Source of the DNA: Mucilaginibacter sp. SMC90
GTDB lineage: Bacteria > Bacteroidota > Bacteroidia > Sphingobacteriales > Sphingobacteriaceae
DNA length: 64,000 nucleotides
Direction: 5' to 3'
NCBI RefSeq assembly: GCF_022811725.1
Contig: NZ_CP094527.1
Span: forward strand, 7,254,001-7,318,000
Made by a program: the position numbers and the translations under genes. Below, in pieces: positions 44,424 through 52,505 of this stretch. Positions within the stretch are counted from its first letter, which is position 1. Each line of letters starts with the position of its first letter. The notes under the pieces were generated by a model. That model saw only the letters and a list, made by a program, of their open reading frames with translations, did no database searches and had not been told where the DNA came from.

Positions 44424-44510
44424 GTTTGAAGTAAGTATGTTTATTTTAGCAAATTCAGGGTTAAGCCTGTAAAAGGCTCATCAGGTGATTTTGTGTTTAA
44501 AGATCTAATG

Positions 44511-44918
44511 CTAATTCCGCATTAGTTCATATGATTCCCGGATATACACGAACAAGGCGGGCCGGATATCATCCAATGAATCCAGGCGGATGTGGTTCTC
44601 GAACTTTTTTCCTGCTGCTACGCTCTTGATAACAGGCTTTTCCGGATGTTGCGCAGCAGAATAAAACTTAAGGTCCAGCCATTTTTTCATCGGACGGATG
44701 ATAAGGAAACCGACACGCCGCGTAAAAACGATACAGTTCGGCGTCACACCGACCAATACCTTGTCCCAATCGGAAACCTCGGCCAGGATCTTGTCAAAGG
44801 CCAGCACCAGTTCAGGCGAACGGCCTTCAAATAAAGTATCGAGGTTTACGCGCGCGCAATAATGGCGGTAATCTTTCCAGGGCAGTTCACGGTCACATTT
44901 CGGGCAGGTCCAGCTCAT
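44511..44918 (-). CDS. DUF5655-like protein with N-terminal zinc ribbon
   Basis: 135 aa. It begins MSWTCPKCDRELPWKDYRHYC, a Cys-rich zinc-binding motif, then an ELVLAFDKILAEV helix and a beta sheet VLVGVTPNCIVFTRRVGFLI...KWLDLKFY typical of DUF5655, which is often found near nucleases. Function unknown. Three bases separate it from the upstream 2H phosphoesterase gene, so they form an operon. Confidence 0.72.
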   Translation of the reverse strand: MSWTCPKCDRELPWKDYRHYCARVNLDTLFEGRSPELVLAFDKILAEVSDWDKVLVGVTPNCIVFTRRVGFLIIRPMKKWLDLKFYSAAQHPEKPVIKSVAAGKKFENHIRLDSLDDIRPALFVYIRESYELMRN

Positions 44919-44921
44919 TAT

Positions 44922-45425
44922 TCATTTTATAAAATCATAACTAAAATTGTGCCGCCATGGACCGCCCAGGTATTCCCATAAATCAAGCCCGATACCATTA
45001 ACGGTGAACGGTTTAAAATGCGCACTCAATTCCCTTAATAAAGCTTCGGATGCCTCCGGTGTCACTTTATTTTGTATCGTAATGTGCGGTTTGAACGCTT
45101 GACGGTCCTGTGGACTTAATACAGGCCAGAAATAAAGGCCCGCTTCCTTTCTTAGCTGCTGCAATTCCGGCGATTCAATCTGATAGGCCACTCCTGCGCC
45201 AAGATGCCGCAAACCGATAACCTTCATTTCAAAGGTACCATATTGCAAATTATTAAAATATTCCAGGGTGTCCGGTTGATCCGGCAATTTGTGGAATAAA
45301 GTCAAATGGGCTTTTAGAAAATTACGATCCGGGGGAAAATGTCTCTCCCGCAGTTCATCAAAGAACGCCTGGCTGCTATCATCCAGCCTAAGGGTCAATA
45401 TCAGCGGATTTTGCTCCGTTTGCAT
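44922..45425 (-). CDS. 2'-5' RNA ligase-like 2H phosphoesterase (LigT family)
   Basis: 167 aa. The two HxT motifs that define the family are H40-L-T42 (KAHLTLF) and H114-I-T116 (KPHITIQ). Such enzymes hydrolyse or form 2'-5' phosphodiesters or open cyclic phosphates in RNA ends and nucleotides. Cytosolic. Operon with the DUF5655-like gene. Confidence 0.87.
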   Translation of the reverse strand: MQTEQNPLILTLRLDDSSQAFFDELRERHFPPDRNFLKAHLTLFHKLPDQPDTLEYFNNLQYGTFEMKVIGLRHLGAGVAYQIESPELQQLRKEAGLYFWPVLSPQDRQAFKPHITIQNKVTPEASEALLRELSAHFKPFTVNGIGLDLWEYLGGPWRHNFSYDFIK

Positions 45426-45529
45426 TTTTCCGAACAGTATTTAACTTCCTCCCAAACTTTTCCCACTTTTTGCGCCAATGAAACGGTTTGCCGCATGTAA
45501 CGCATAGCTTTTGCGGTAAGTTTTCCTTT

Positions 45530-46009
45530 TTAACCCCTCGCATGCTTCCAGTCTTTTTTCATAGCGGCGTAAACTTCATTAGCCTCCGCTGCTTTCCATC
45601 TGGCATAAAATACTTTGGCCGCCTCCGCTTTTTCGGGATCACCGCTACCGCGCTCCAGCAAGACGTAGTCCTGGTGCCCATCGTATTTTTTGCCGCCCTT
45701 ATAATTCGCGTAACGACGGGCACGCGTGTAACCCATCTGCAAATATTTACGCGCCATATCTGCACCAACAAAATCACCGGCGGCTAGATATTCAGTAAAC
45801 AAATTGAATATCCGTTCACTGCTTTCCCCGGCGATCGCTTTTGTTTTAAAACGCCAATATTGCCCGATCTCGCTTTTGTAAGGTTCGCAGATCAGCACGC
45901 CCTGTTCCCCTTTGCCCACACGATAAAGTTCCGGTCGTTCCCGGTAATCAGTATCCGGTTTCCAGGCGTAATGATCCGGGTCAAAATTCAGGTAGCTGGG
46001 TTGTTGCAT
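45530..46009 (-). CDS. DUF4385 family protein
   Basis: 159 aa from ATG 46009; the frame stays open further upstream, but only this start gives the family beginning LNFDPDHYAWKPDTDYR. Diagnostic blocks are VGKGEQGVLICEPYKSEIG, YWRFKTKAIA, DFVGADMARKYLQMG and TRARRYANYKGGKKYDG. The family is small, conserved in bacteria and phages, and uncharacterised. Confidence 0.87.
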   Translation of the reverse strand: MQQPSYLNFDPDHYAWKPDTDYRERPELYRVGKGEQGVLICEPYKSEIGQYWRFKTKAIAGESSERIFNLFTEYLAAGDFVGADMARKYLQMGYTRARRYANYKGGKKYDGHQDYVLLERGSGDPEKAEAAKVFYARWKAAEANEVYAAMKKDWKHARG

Positions 46010-46105
46010 CAATAAAACAACAAAAAAAATGGTATCCCTGTTTTTAAAACCATTAAAACCTTGTATCACGAATTTTGTTACTAATTGAAAACATATCATT
46101 GAATT

Positions 46106-46264
46106 ATGAGCACAAGAGGAAGTAAAGTGGAAAGGAATTCGGTTTCGGATCAGCCACACGAGATCAAATATGAGGCGCATAAAGAGGGTACCAGTAAGCA
46201 AGCCGTGAAGGATGCAAAAAAGGAAGTCGGCAATCAGCGCAGGAATATTGAAAAGAAAGTATAG
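46106..46264 (+). CDS. Small charged hypothetical protein, 52 aa
   Basis: A clean frame, MSTRGSKVERNSVSDQPHEI and so on to RRNIEKKV, followed by a terminator. Very hydrophilic, lysine- and glutamate-rich, probably unstructured or helical, like small stress or DNA-associated proteins of this group. It starts about 100 bases from the divergent DUF4385 gene. Confidence 0.6.
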   Translation: MSTRGSKVERNSVSDQPHEIKYEAHKEGTSKQAVKDAKKEVGNQRRNIEKKV

Positions 46265-46286
46265 TTCAGCATTTATTTAAACGATG

Positions 46287-46310
46287 AGCCCTGCATTGCG
46301 GGGCTTTATT
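46287..46310 (+). terminator. Terminator of the 52-aa gene
   Basis: AGCCCTGC-ATT-GCGGGGCT stem of eight pairs (one G-T) followed by TTATT. Confidence 0.75.
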
Positions 46311-46330
46311 GTTTACCAATCAAAGGATGT

Positions 46331-46552
46331 ATGAGCAGGGCATTTGTCAAAGAAGGAGAAAGCGACCAGTTAAAAGATGTGGCTCCAAACATGGCATCCT
46401 TATTGTTTTTCCTGAAAAGAGAAAGCGGCGCACCGGTTCGGGAACTGCATACGCGCTATAGCGATAAGTATCGGAAAGAAGTGCATGAGATGAGCGATGG
46501 ACTGGGCTACATGTTAAATAATGATCAGGAATGGCAGATTGTGCTGGATTGA
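46331..46552 (+). CDS. Hypothetical protein, 73 aa
   Basis: SRAFVKEGESDQLKDVAPNM, LLFFLKRESGAPVRELHTRY, then EMSDGLGYMLNNDQEWQIVLD. The mix of charged helix and aromatic end looks like a genuine small protein. No signal, cysteine or family recognised. Confidence 0.55.
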   Translation: MSRAFVKEGESDQLKDVAPNMASLLFFLKRESGAPVRELHTRYSDKYRKEVHEMSDGLGYMLNNDQEWQIVLD

Positions 46553-46640
46553 TCGACGGTCAGCAATGGGATATAACCTGGGAATTGAATAAAGTCCGCA
46601 TATTTTTAAACAAGCCTGCCAGATATGCGTTAATTGGGTC

Positions 46641-47039
46641 ATGGAAAAACTAACGACTAACACTAATAATAAAACCCGCTATTCTGACCAGGAACTGGAA
46701 GAATTTAAACGACTGATCCAGCAAAAAATCGCTGCCGCTAAAGAGGAACTGGATGTTTTGCTGGGTTCGTTGCGGGGAGGAAATCCCAATGGCACGGACG
46801 ACACCGGCGGTGTTTACTCCACACTGGAAGATGGCGCTGCGACCTTAGAGAAAGAAACCGTTCACCAAATGGCAGCGCGTCAGAAGAAATTCATTACTGA
46901 CCTTGAAGCTGCGTTGCAGCGGATTGGTAACAAAACTTACGGGACTTGTCGCGTCACCGGTAAACTGATCCAAAAGGAGCGGCTGATGGCAGTTCCGCAT
47001 ACCACATTGAGCATGGAGGCTAAGCTTCGGCAAAACTAA
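46641..47039 (+). CDS. DksA/TraR-like protein with degenerate zinc finger
   Basis: 132 aa. A long coiled helix (QELEEFKRLIQQKIAAAKEE) leads to a DDTGGVYSTLEDGA acidic tip and then the C-terminal finger region KTYGTCRVTGKLIQKERLMAVPHTT in two parts. Only one Cys of the usual four remains, as in many Bacteroidota relatives. DksA/TraR proteins bind RNA polymerase through the secondary channel. Ten bases before the next gene, so probably co-transcribed. Confidence 0.82.
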   Translation: MEKLTTNTNNKTRYSDQELEEFKRLIQQKIAAAKEELDVLLGSLRGGNPNGTDDTGGVYSTLEDGAATLEKETVHQMAARQKKFITDLEAALQRIGNKTYGTCRVTGKLIQKERLMAVPHTTLSMEAKLRQN

Positions 47040-47049
47040 TCTATACGCT

Positions 47050-47667
47050 ATGGCAATCCTGAATAACCCGGTATCGGTGGCAGTTGTGCGTGAAAACGGC
47101 AGTCTCGAGATTTTTGATTTGATTCCCGTCTATGAGGAAGAAGCGCATGCCTTTGTCGCAACCGATGTCTTACGAATTTATGAAGGCTTTCCGAGAGCAG
47201 GTGAAGATGGATCGGCAGAACAAAGCAACCGGGACCGGTATCTGCAATATATCGATTCGCCTGAAATTCATCATGACTTTTTTTTGGGGGAACTGAGGCT
47301 TAATAGAGACAGGATACCGGATTGGAAATATCAAGGGAACAAACTGACTTCGAACGAAATCTGGCAGCTGGTTACAGCACTCAAGGTATTGACGGACGAG
47401 CATATAGAGGAGGAAGCCGCCATTGCCGCCATCCTGAACGAGGAAGCTAACTCAACCAAAAGCATGGCATTCATTTATGGCGAAGACTTCCAGGCGGACA
47501 CCGTCCGCATCCAGGAAATGAAAGGACATTTTATTATCTTGATCAATGAACAGATCGTCGCAAAGCTTGAGATGACTGGTGGGCATTGGGAGGTAACGGG
47601 CGGTAGCATTGATGACCCGTTTCTGCTGTCAGAAATTATAAGCCATATTAATGCCGCTGCAACCTAA
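47050..47667 (+). CDS. Hypothetical protein with C-terminal island-type domain
   Basis: 205 aa. The first ~130 residues are unknown (VSVAVVRENGSLEIFDLIPVYEEEAHAF). The last ~70 (MAFIYGEDFQADTVRIQEMK, GHFIILINEQIVAKLEMTGG, HWEVTGGSIDDPFLLSEIIS) repeat the small beta-beta-helix layout found in at least seven other products of the window. Operon with the DksA-like gene. Confidence 0.6.
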   Translation: MAILNNPVSVAVVRENGSLEIFDLIPVYEEEAHAFVATDVLRIYEGFPRAGEDGSAEQSNRDRYLQYIDSPEIHHDFFLGELRLNRDRIPDWKYQGNKLTSNEIWQLVTALKVLTDEHIEEEAAIAAILNEEANSTKSMAFIYGEDFQADTVRIQEMKGHFIILINEQIVAKLEMTGGHWEVTGGSIDDPFLLSEIISHINAAAT

Positions 47668-47682
47668 ATAGCACACTTAAAT

Positions 47683-48453
47683 TTATGCGCCTTTTTTTGA
47701 CTGTAAGCTGTTCAGGAGCTGGTCATAAAGGTCATTGCTCTTCGACGGTTTGGGTTTCAATTTCTTGATCGTAGGTCGTTTACCCTTCGCCTTTGCCTCA
47801 ATGATCTTCACCAGCTCATCATGATACTGGTCTTGATATTTGGAAAGATCGAGTGGCTCCGCATATTGGTTGATCAACGCCAAACCCATGTCCAGCTCCT
47901 TTTTGCTTACCGTGATATTTTCATCCAGTGATAATTCTTTTTGATCCCGGATTTGCTGAGCAAAACGGATTCGGGTAATTACGATATTTTGTTCAACAGG
48001 ATGTACAATACAAAGGCTCTCCGTACTACGCAATACGAAACGGGCGAGGCCTGCTTTACCCGATTTTTTTAATGCCTCCAACAATAGTGCGTAGGCTTTA
48101 TTCTTCTTTGTTGCCGGTTGTGTATAATAGGAGCTTTCATAGTACATCGGGCTCACCGAATCCAGGTCGACAAAGTTTTCAATTTCGATCACTTTGCTCT
48201 TTTCCGGCGCAGCCGCCTCAAAGTCCGCGTCTTCTATGATGACGTAGTCATCGTCGTATTTATAACCTTTTACGATCTTGTCGTAAGGTACTTCTTTTTT
48301 CGTGTGTTCATTGACACGCATGAACTTGATGTTCGCGTGATCACGGCTGTCCAGCATATCCAGATCCAGCCTCGTTTCCTGTACGGCCGAAAATAGTTTG
48401 ATGGGTATGCTTACCAGACCGAAGCCGATTGATCCTGTCCAGATTGATCTCAT
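47683..48453 (-). CDS. ku: Ku protein (bacterial non-homologous end joining)
   Basis: 256 aa, usual for bacterial Ku. It starts MRSIWTGSIGFGLVSIPIKLF, with KFMRVNEHTKKEV, VPYDKIVKGYKYDDDYVII, a MYYESSYYTQP block, and a lysine-rich C-terminus that binds DNA or ligase. Ku forms a homodimeric ring on broken ends and recruits LigD. No ligD lies in the window. Its start overlaps the stop of the 92-aa gene upstream by four bases (ATGA). Confidence 0.95.
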   Translation of the reverse strand: MRSIWTGSIGFGLVSIPIKLFSAVQETRLDLDMLDSRDHANIKFMRVNEHTKKEVPYDKIVKGYKYDDDYVIIEDADFEAAAPEKSKVIEIENFVDLDSVSPMYYESSYYTQPATKKNKAYALLLEALKKSGKAGLARFVLRSTESLCIVHPVEQNIVITRIRFAQQIRDQKELSLDENITVSKKELDMGLALINQYAEPLDLSKYQDQYHDELVKIIEAKAKGKRPTIKKLKPKPSKSNDLYDQLLNSLQSKKGA

Positions 48454-48728
48454 TGTTCCCGGTCTTTTAAATCAAGGTGCTTATTGCCGGGGTGCTGTAG
48501 TTTCGCTTCTATCTGATCAGCCAGTAAATGAAGCAGTTCCTCTTCCAGCCCGGCCGCATTTTGGCAAACATAAAGATAATCCTGAGCGTCCGGTTCAAAG
48601 CTGGCAACCAGTTTCCCGTCCTCATAAACGCGGTAACGGCAGCGGTTTTCATCATGATGCGGGTATTCCCCTACTTCAAAATGATGTACTTGTCGATCTA
48701 AAGTGATGCTGATGGGATAATTAGCCAT
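48450..48728 (-). CDS. Small beta-rich protein coupled to Ku
   Basis: 92 aa from ATG 48728 (MANYPISITLDRQVHHFEVG); an upstream in-frame start would run through a terminator hairpin. YRVYEDGKLVASFEPDAQDY, then the LLHLLADQIEAKL helix, give the island's recurring layout. It overlaps the Ku start by four bases, so it may modify or regulate Ku. Confidence 0.62.
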   Translation of the reverse strand: MANYPISITLDRQVHHFEVGEYPHHDENRCRYRVYEDGKLVASFEPDAQDYLYVCQNAAGLEEELLHLLADQIEAKLQHPGNKHLDLKDREQ

Positions 48729-48734
48729 AAGAAC

Positions 48735-48774
48735 AGATAAACCGATAACCCGGTTGCTCACCGGGTTATCGGTT
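48735..48774 (-). terminator. Long perfect hairpin between the lmo0937-like and Ku-linked genes
   Basis: A 14-bp perfect inverted repeat (48740-48753 with 48761-48774, arms AACCGATAACCCGG) with a 7-base loop. On the minus strand it is followed by TTTATCTGTTCTT. It lies 12 bases after the membrane-protein stop. Confidence 0.75.
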
Positions 48775-48785
48775 AGGTTGATAAA

Positions 48786-48944
48786 TTAGACTACAGTGGT
48801 ATCTCTCCTGAGAAATCCGAGGATCAACGAAATAATTGCAATAACCAATAATACATGGATCAGCCCGCCGGCTGCGTAAGCGAATGTTCCGATAGCCCAT
48901 CCTATAACGAGGATAACTGCTACGATGTACAAAAGTGATCTCAT
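48786..48944 (-). CDS. lmo0937-family small membrane protein, 52 aa
   Basis: RSLLYIVAVILVIGWAIGTF, then an AAGGLIHVLLVIAIISLILG helix and a short RRD tail. Two membrane helices with the exact layout of the lmo0937 family, common and often stress-induced in Bacteroidota. Function unknown. Confidence 0.82.
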   Translation of the reverse strand: MRSLLYIVAVILVIGWAIGTFAYAAGGLIHVLLVIAIISLILGFLRRDTTVV

Positions 48945-49186
48945 TTTATTTTCTTTAGGTAAATGATGACCTCATCATGCAAAGGCTGTTCCAAAAACTC
49001 TCACAGGTTGTATAAAATATCAATTGAGCAGCGCTATTGACAAAGTATTCGGTACACGGATCTTATAATTTGCTGTTGTGGCCCCTTTGTTCCTGACATT
49101 ACATCCCAACTGTAAAGTAATGGTCCTTCCGGATACCCTGGTACATTTGAATGGCCATACCGTGATCACCAAAAGCTACACTATTT
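48945..49186. other. Intergenic stretch with a short protein-like frame
   Basis: No confident gene. A plus-strand frame from GTG 49078 has a protein-like start (APLFLTLHPNCKVMVLPDTL) but runs into sequence antisense to the lyase remnant; it may be part of another decayed gene. Confidence 0.25.
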
Positions 49187-49399
49187 TCAGAGACCCTGGA
49201 TTTGCAGCCAGTATTCGACTTGACCGGCAAACCCGATCAGCTCGGGTATCTCGTTGTGAGTCCTTATCTCGATCAGTTTAGCGTCGGGATATTTGGCCAG
49301 GATCTCCCTGCCCCTGGCGTAATCAAGGAAGTCGGCTTCCTGATAGATTTCATGAATGGTCAACAATTGGGCTATATTGTTTTCGTAGAGCATGGGCAA
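49187..49399 (-). pseudogene. Spore-photoproduct-lyase-like N-terminal remnant
   Basis: 70 aa. YARGREILAKYPDAKLIEIR then THNEIPELIGFAGQVEYWLQI follows the N-terminus of the large Bacteroidota SPL-family radical-SAM proteins (…prG.eIl.kfPda..iev.sH..IPeL…W…). It stops before the CxxxCxxC cluster would appear, so it cannot be active. It looks like a deletion remnant in a repair-gene island. Confidence 0.5.
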
Positions 49400-49402
49400 T
49401 AA

Positions 49403-49430
49403 AAAAGCTGCCCCTCAAGGCAGCTTTCAA
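49403..49430 (-). terminator. Terminator of the DUF2383 gene
   Basis: GCTGCC-CCTCAA-GGCAGC stem flanked by A and T runs on both sides, so it may work in both directions. It ends the leftward transcript 17 bases after the DUF2383 stop. Confidence 0.82.
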
Positions 49431-49446
49431 AAAAACTACATGGAAA

Positions 49447-49902
49447 TTAAATTTTAGCGGCATCCCGCAAAGCTTTGATCTGGTCGTGCGCGGCATTGAT
49501 CTCCTGTGCCTGGCTGCTTACCGTTTCACGTCCATTGACCGGAAGATCTTCACTGTTCAATGCATCCTGATACGCTTTTTTGATGGCATCTTCGCCCCTT
49601 TCCGCTTCTGAAAGGATACTAACACGGTCGCTGCCGCCAAACAGGGACTTAACGTCTATCCAGGCCCGGTGTAAAGTACCACTTACGCTGTTACCTGTTT
49701 CCACCTCATCAACGTTCCCTACCAGCGCCGCGAGTTCCTGGCTGTTTTTACGGCTCTGTGCAGCATAACCATGGAACAGTTCTTTGAGGTCAATATTTTC
49801 ATCTTTGATATCCGCAATGGCTTTTTCAAAACCCGCTACGCGGTCATTGTTAATTTCGATCAGGTCGTTGATAACGCCTGTTGCTGCTGTTGTCGTGCTC
49901 AT
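49447..49902 (-). CDS. DUF2383 (PA2169-type) four-helix-bundle protein
   Basis: 151 aa from ATG 49902 (MSTTTAATGVINDLIEINND). Ferritin-like helices: DRVAGFEKAIADIKDENIDL, FHGYAAQSRKNSQELAALVG, VSGTLHRAWIDVKSLFGGSD, ERGEDAIKKAYQDALNSEDL. The family is stress-induced and of unknown mechanism. Single gene with its own terminator. Confidence 0.88.
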   Translation of the reverse strand: MSTTTAATGVINDLIEINNDRVAGFEKAIADIKDENIDLKELFHGYAAQSRKNSQELAALVGNVDEVETGNSVSGTLHRAWIDVKSLFGGSDRVSILSEAERGEDAIKKAYQDALNSEDLPVNGRETVSSQAQEINAAHDQIKALRDAAKI

Positions 49903-50073
49903 AGTGTTTTTCTTTTGATAGGCTAAACCTATTGCCAATACCGTGCCATTTATAAGAAATTAAATTAATTAGTAAGAAATAAAACCCAGCCGTGTTCGTC
50001 CTGTATTTTTTTCTGAACGGGATGTCAGATTGGAACAATAATTGGGTAGATATTTCAAATAAACTGATTTATT

Positions 50074-50277
50074 ATGGGTAAGCAACACGAGACCATGCCG
50101 AATGAGCCGCAGGAAGCGCCGGTTCGGCCCGCTTCGCCGGAAATACAACAACCCAGTGACCCCGCAAGCCCCGGCATACCAACGGAAGCGCCGGACAAGG
50201 AGCCGGTTGAATTGCCGCAACATCCGGAGATCAGCCCGGAAAAACCGGGTTCATTGCTGAACAGAACAGAAGTTTAA
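50074..50277 (+). CDS. Proline-rich small protein, 67 aa
   Basis: MGKQHETMPNEPQEAPVRPA and similar Pro/Glu-rich repeats to the end. Low complexity, probably disordered. It lies 16 bases before the YdaT-like gene and is likely co-transcribed. Function unknown. Confidence 0.55.
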   Translation: MGKQHETMPNEPQEAPVRPASPEIQQPSDPASPGIPTEAPDKEPVELPQHPEISPEKPGSLLNRTEV

Positions 50278-50293
50278 TTTTATTTCGACGCCT

Positions 50294-50494
50294 ATGCCAT
50301 GGTACAACGGCGACTATCCGCCATCCTACAAGAACCAGCCCGGTTATCTGCGCGATAAAGCAACGGAGATCGCCAATGAGGTTTTGAAAACAACCAACGA
50401 TGAAGGTGAAGCAATTGCTACAGGTCTGAAACAGGCACGGAAATATTTTAAAAATCATCCGGAAGAAGTGCCGGAAGATTTGCCAGATCAATGA
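50294..50494 (+). CDS. YdaT-like small protein, 66 aa
   Basis: MPWYNGDYPPSYKNQPGYLR then KATEIANEVL...GEAIATGLKQARKYFKN. The MPW-x-DYP-S-KN...R-KA-EIAN...EG-AI-x-A pattern is that of the short N-terminal module of B. subtilis YdaT-like proteins. Probably a stress protein; function unknown. Confidence 0.65.
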   Translation: MPWYNGDYPPSYKNQPGYLRDKATEIANEVLKTTNDEGEAIATGLKQARKYFKNHPEEVPEDLPDQ

Positions 50495-51364
50495 TCAATC
50501 CCCTTTATATACGATATGCCGGGGGATCCAGCCTTCCATGTCTTCTTCAGGGAGCTTCATCGGTTTTTCGTAAAGCAGATGACAATGAACAGGCATATCA
50601 TATGGATTACCGATGATTATCCGGTGTTCTTGTTCCGGCAAACTCAAATTCCGGACTCTATATTCCGATGTGATCTTTTTACCTTCCCATTGAGATTGAA
50701 AAGCCAGAAGCTCGGCTGATTTCGTGTAAACGGGACATGCCGGTTTGTTCCATTTGAATGTGACGGTGAACTCCGTCAGCAACCAGCTGTTATTCCTGCG
50801 GATAAACACGCTTTCATCCTGTAATTTCGATTTTTCATAACCAAGCAGGTTAGGCCGTTTCTGCAGGTATTGCCCGGCAATGTAATCGCCCAGTTTGATT
50901 TGTGTTTGCCCCCCATCCAAAGAAACTATTCCGAAATCTCCAGGTACCTGTTCCAGGCACGGAGGAGGGTTAAAGCACATGGCATTGTTATAAAATACAG
51001 TTTGATTCACTTCCGCTGCACTTAGCGTCGGGTTGAAAAATTTGACTGGAACTTCCGGCTCGATCAGAAAATCTCCGGACAAGATTCCATCCTGATAAAC
51101 AAGTTCGACACCATTTCTGCGGCTGAATTTATAAACGTCCTTATTGGGATTCTGGTTGTGGATAAGAAAGCCTTTGGATGCCTTGAGCGCTTTCATGCGC
51201 TGTCCGAATTGTGCCACTCTTGGGCCATTTAACCTCGCAGCAATATCAATGATCTCAAATAAGTAAAGCACTTGCAGTCCTGCAATAACGCCGCTAACAT
51301 GTATTTGGATATTTCTTTGCTGACCATCGGCATCTTCAGGGTCCCGCCCAACCGGTACCCGCAT
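50495..51364 (-). CDS. Hypothetical protein, about 289 aa
   Basis: The start is uncertain (ATG 51364 chosen, TTG 51385 also in frame). Soluble and strand-rich, with SKGFLIHNQNPNKDVYKFSR, VELVYQDGILSGDFLIEPEV and a final VHCHLLYEKPMKLPEEDMEG. No signal or known motif. Its 3' end abuts the YdaT-like gene on the other strand. Confidence 0.55.
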   Translation of the reverse strand: MRVPVGRDPEDADGQQRNIQIHVSGVIAGLQVLYLFEIIDIAARLNGPRVAQFGQRMKALKASKGFLIHNQNPNKDVYKFSRRNGVELVYQDGILSGDFLIEPEVPVKFFNPTLSAAEVNQTVFYNNAMCFNPPPCLEQVPGDFGIVSLDGGQTQIKLGDYIAGQYLQKRPNLLGYEKSKLQDESVFIRRNNSWLLTEFTVTFKWNKPACPVYTKSAELLAFQSQWEGKKITSEYRVRNLSLPEQEHRIIIGNPYDMPVHCHLLYEKPMKLPEEDMEGWIPRHIVYKGD

Positions 51365-51484
51365 GTCTGGAAGCAAGTGAGCCAACCGATCATAAAGAGA
51401 TGCTCATGTCAAAGCGTTCTCAGGCATAATGGCAAATTAGGAATTATTAACCTTAAACGGTAAGATCCCGCGGGCCTAACAAAT

Positions 51485-52258
51485 TTACTCAAATAAATGC
51501 TGGCTTTCTGTATAATACGTCTTGCGTTTATCCACTTCAGCCTTAAGAATAGGTTCGCCGCTGAGTGTTAAGCTTTGTTTCGGGCGGTGTACCTGCAAAA
51601 AATCACGTTCCTTTTCGGTGATCGTATCCGGAAAGTTGTGACGGATATGATTTTCAGCATCCGTCAATACTGATTTAATCGCTGCGGTTAAAATCTCAAT
51701 ATTTGTTTCAGGGATTTTATTGGCTTTGGAAAAAGGTGATATTTTGGCGGCATAAAGGATCTCATCAACATAGGCGTTTCCTATGCCCTGCACAGTTTTG
51801 CCCTCGGTCAACACAGTTTTAATGGATTTCGATAACTTCGGCAATGCCGATCGCAGATATCCGTCCGGTAGCTGCAAGGCATCGGGGGCGACAGCCGGCT
51901 TGGGATCGAGGGTCAGGATTACCGCTTTCTGCCAATCCGTGATCGCAAGACCGGTTTGGTCTTCAAATAATAATTCCGCGATCGTAAACCGGTTTGTATT
52001 TTCACCTTCATACCAGTACATGGTACCGTGCAACATGAGGTGCACACTTAATACATGGCCGTTTTGAAATATAAAATGTAATTCTTTGCCTGTTCTCCTG
52101 ATATCGGTTAAAGCATGCCCCTGCAGGGATTCCTGTATGACGATTTCCGGAACTTTGAGTTGACGGGTTATGGGAATATGGATGGCTGACAAAGTTCTGC
52201 CAACAAGCTTTTTAGCAAGGTTGTCACGGAATATGTTGAGATCAGGAATTTCTGGCAT
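51485..52258 (-). CDS. Fpg/Nei-family DNA glycosylase lacking zinc-finger cysteines
   Basis: 257 aa from ATG 52258, fixed by the catalytic N-terminus PEIPDLNIFRDNL (Pro2 and Glu3). Helix-two-turn-helix region KTVQGIGNAYVDEILYAAKI with the conserved IGNxYxDE. Where Fpg carries its C4 zinc finger, this protein has VHRPKQSLTLSGEPI then DKRKTYYTESQHL, keeping the T and Y positions but no cysteines: a 'zincless finger' as in NEIL1 and some viral enzymes. It removes oxidised bases. Confidence 0.9.
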   Translation of the reverse strand: MPEIPDLNIFRDNLAKKLVGRTLSAIHIPITRQLKVPEIVIQESLQGHALTDIRRTGKELHFIFQNGHVLSVHLMLHGTMYWYEGENTNRFTIAELLFEDQTGLAITDWQKAVILTLDPKPAVAPDALQLPDGYLRSALPKLSKSIKTVLTEGKTVQGIGNAYVDEILYAAKISPFSKANKIPETNIEILTAAIKSVLTDAENHIRHNFPDTITEKERDFLQVHRPKQSLTLSGEPILKAEVDKRKTYYTESQHLFE

Positions 52259-52271
52259 GGTTGATTTAAGC

Positions 52272-52502
52272 TTAAAGGTATTCACTTTCGACCCGAAGGC
52301 CAATTTCTTCAATGATCGAATCCGGTAGTGTGACGCCCGATTCCTGTATCCAGGTCGCATCACCCGTAAGGGCTATAGTCGCGATAAAGCGCCCGTCGAA
52401 CAATATCTCGCAGGATTGCGCCTGCATGTTCACCCGGCACCTGACTTTTTCTCCTGCGTAATCCAGTTCAAAACTAAAAGTAGGATTTTGATCTTCCATC
52501 AT
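52272..52502 (-). CDS. Small beta-rich protein between glycosylase and DUF72 genes
   Basis: 76 aa. TFSFELDYAGEKVRCRVNMQ, CEILFDGRFIATIALTGDAT, then SIIEEIGLRVESEYL. One of the clearest members of the island's small-domain family, with the 'FDGRFIATI' core. It lies in a tight operon: DUF72, this gene, glycosylase (gaps of 3 and 13 bases). Confidence 0.65.
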   Translation of the reverse strand: MMEDQNPTFSFELDYAGEKVRCRVNMQAQSCEILFDGRFIATIALTGDATWIQESGVTLPDSIIEEIGLRVESEYL

Positions 52503-52505
52503 AAA

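Noticed and set aside
44506..44526. Inverted repeat CTAATGC/GCATTAG as a second imu-like operator
   Set aside because: It covers the stop codon of the DUF5655-like gene, not a promoter; the half-site differs from the one upstream of imuA.
49078..49281. 67-codon plus-strand frame
   Set aside because: The first half looks protein-like but the second half is antisense to the photoproduct-lyase remnant, and there is no good start. Mentioned only in the intergenic entry.
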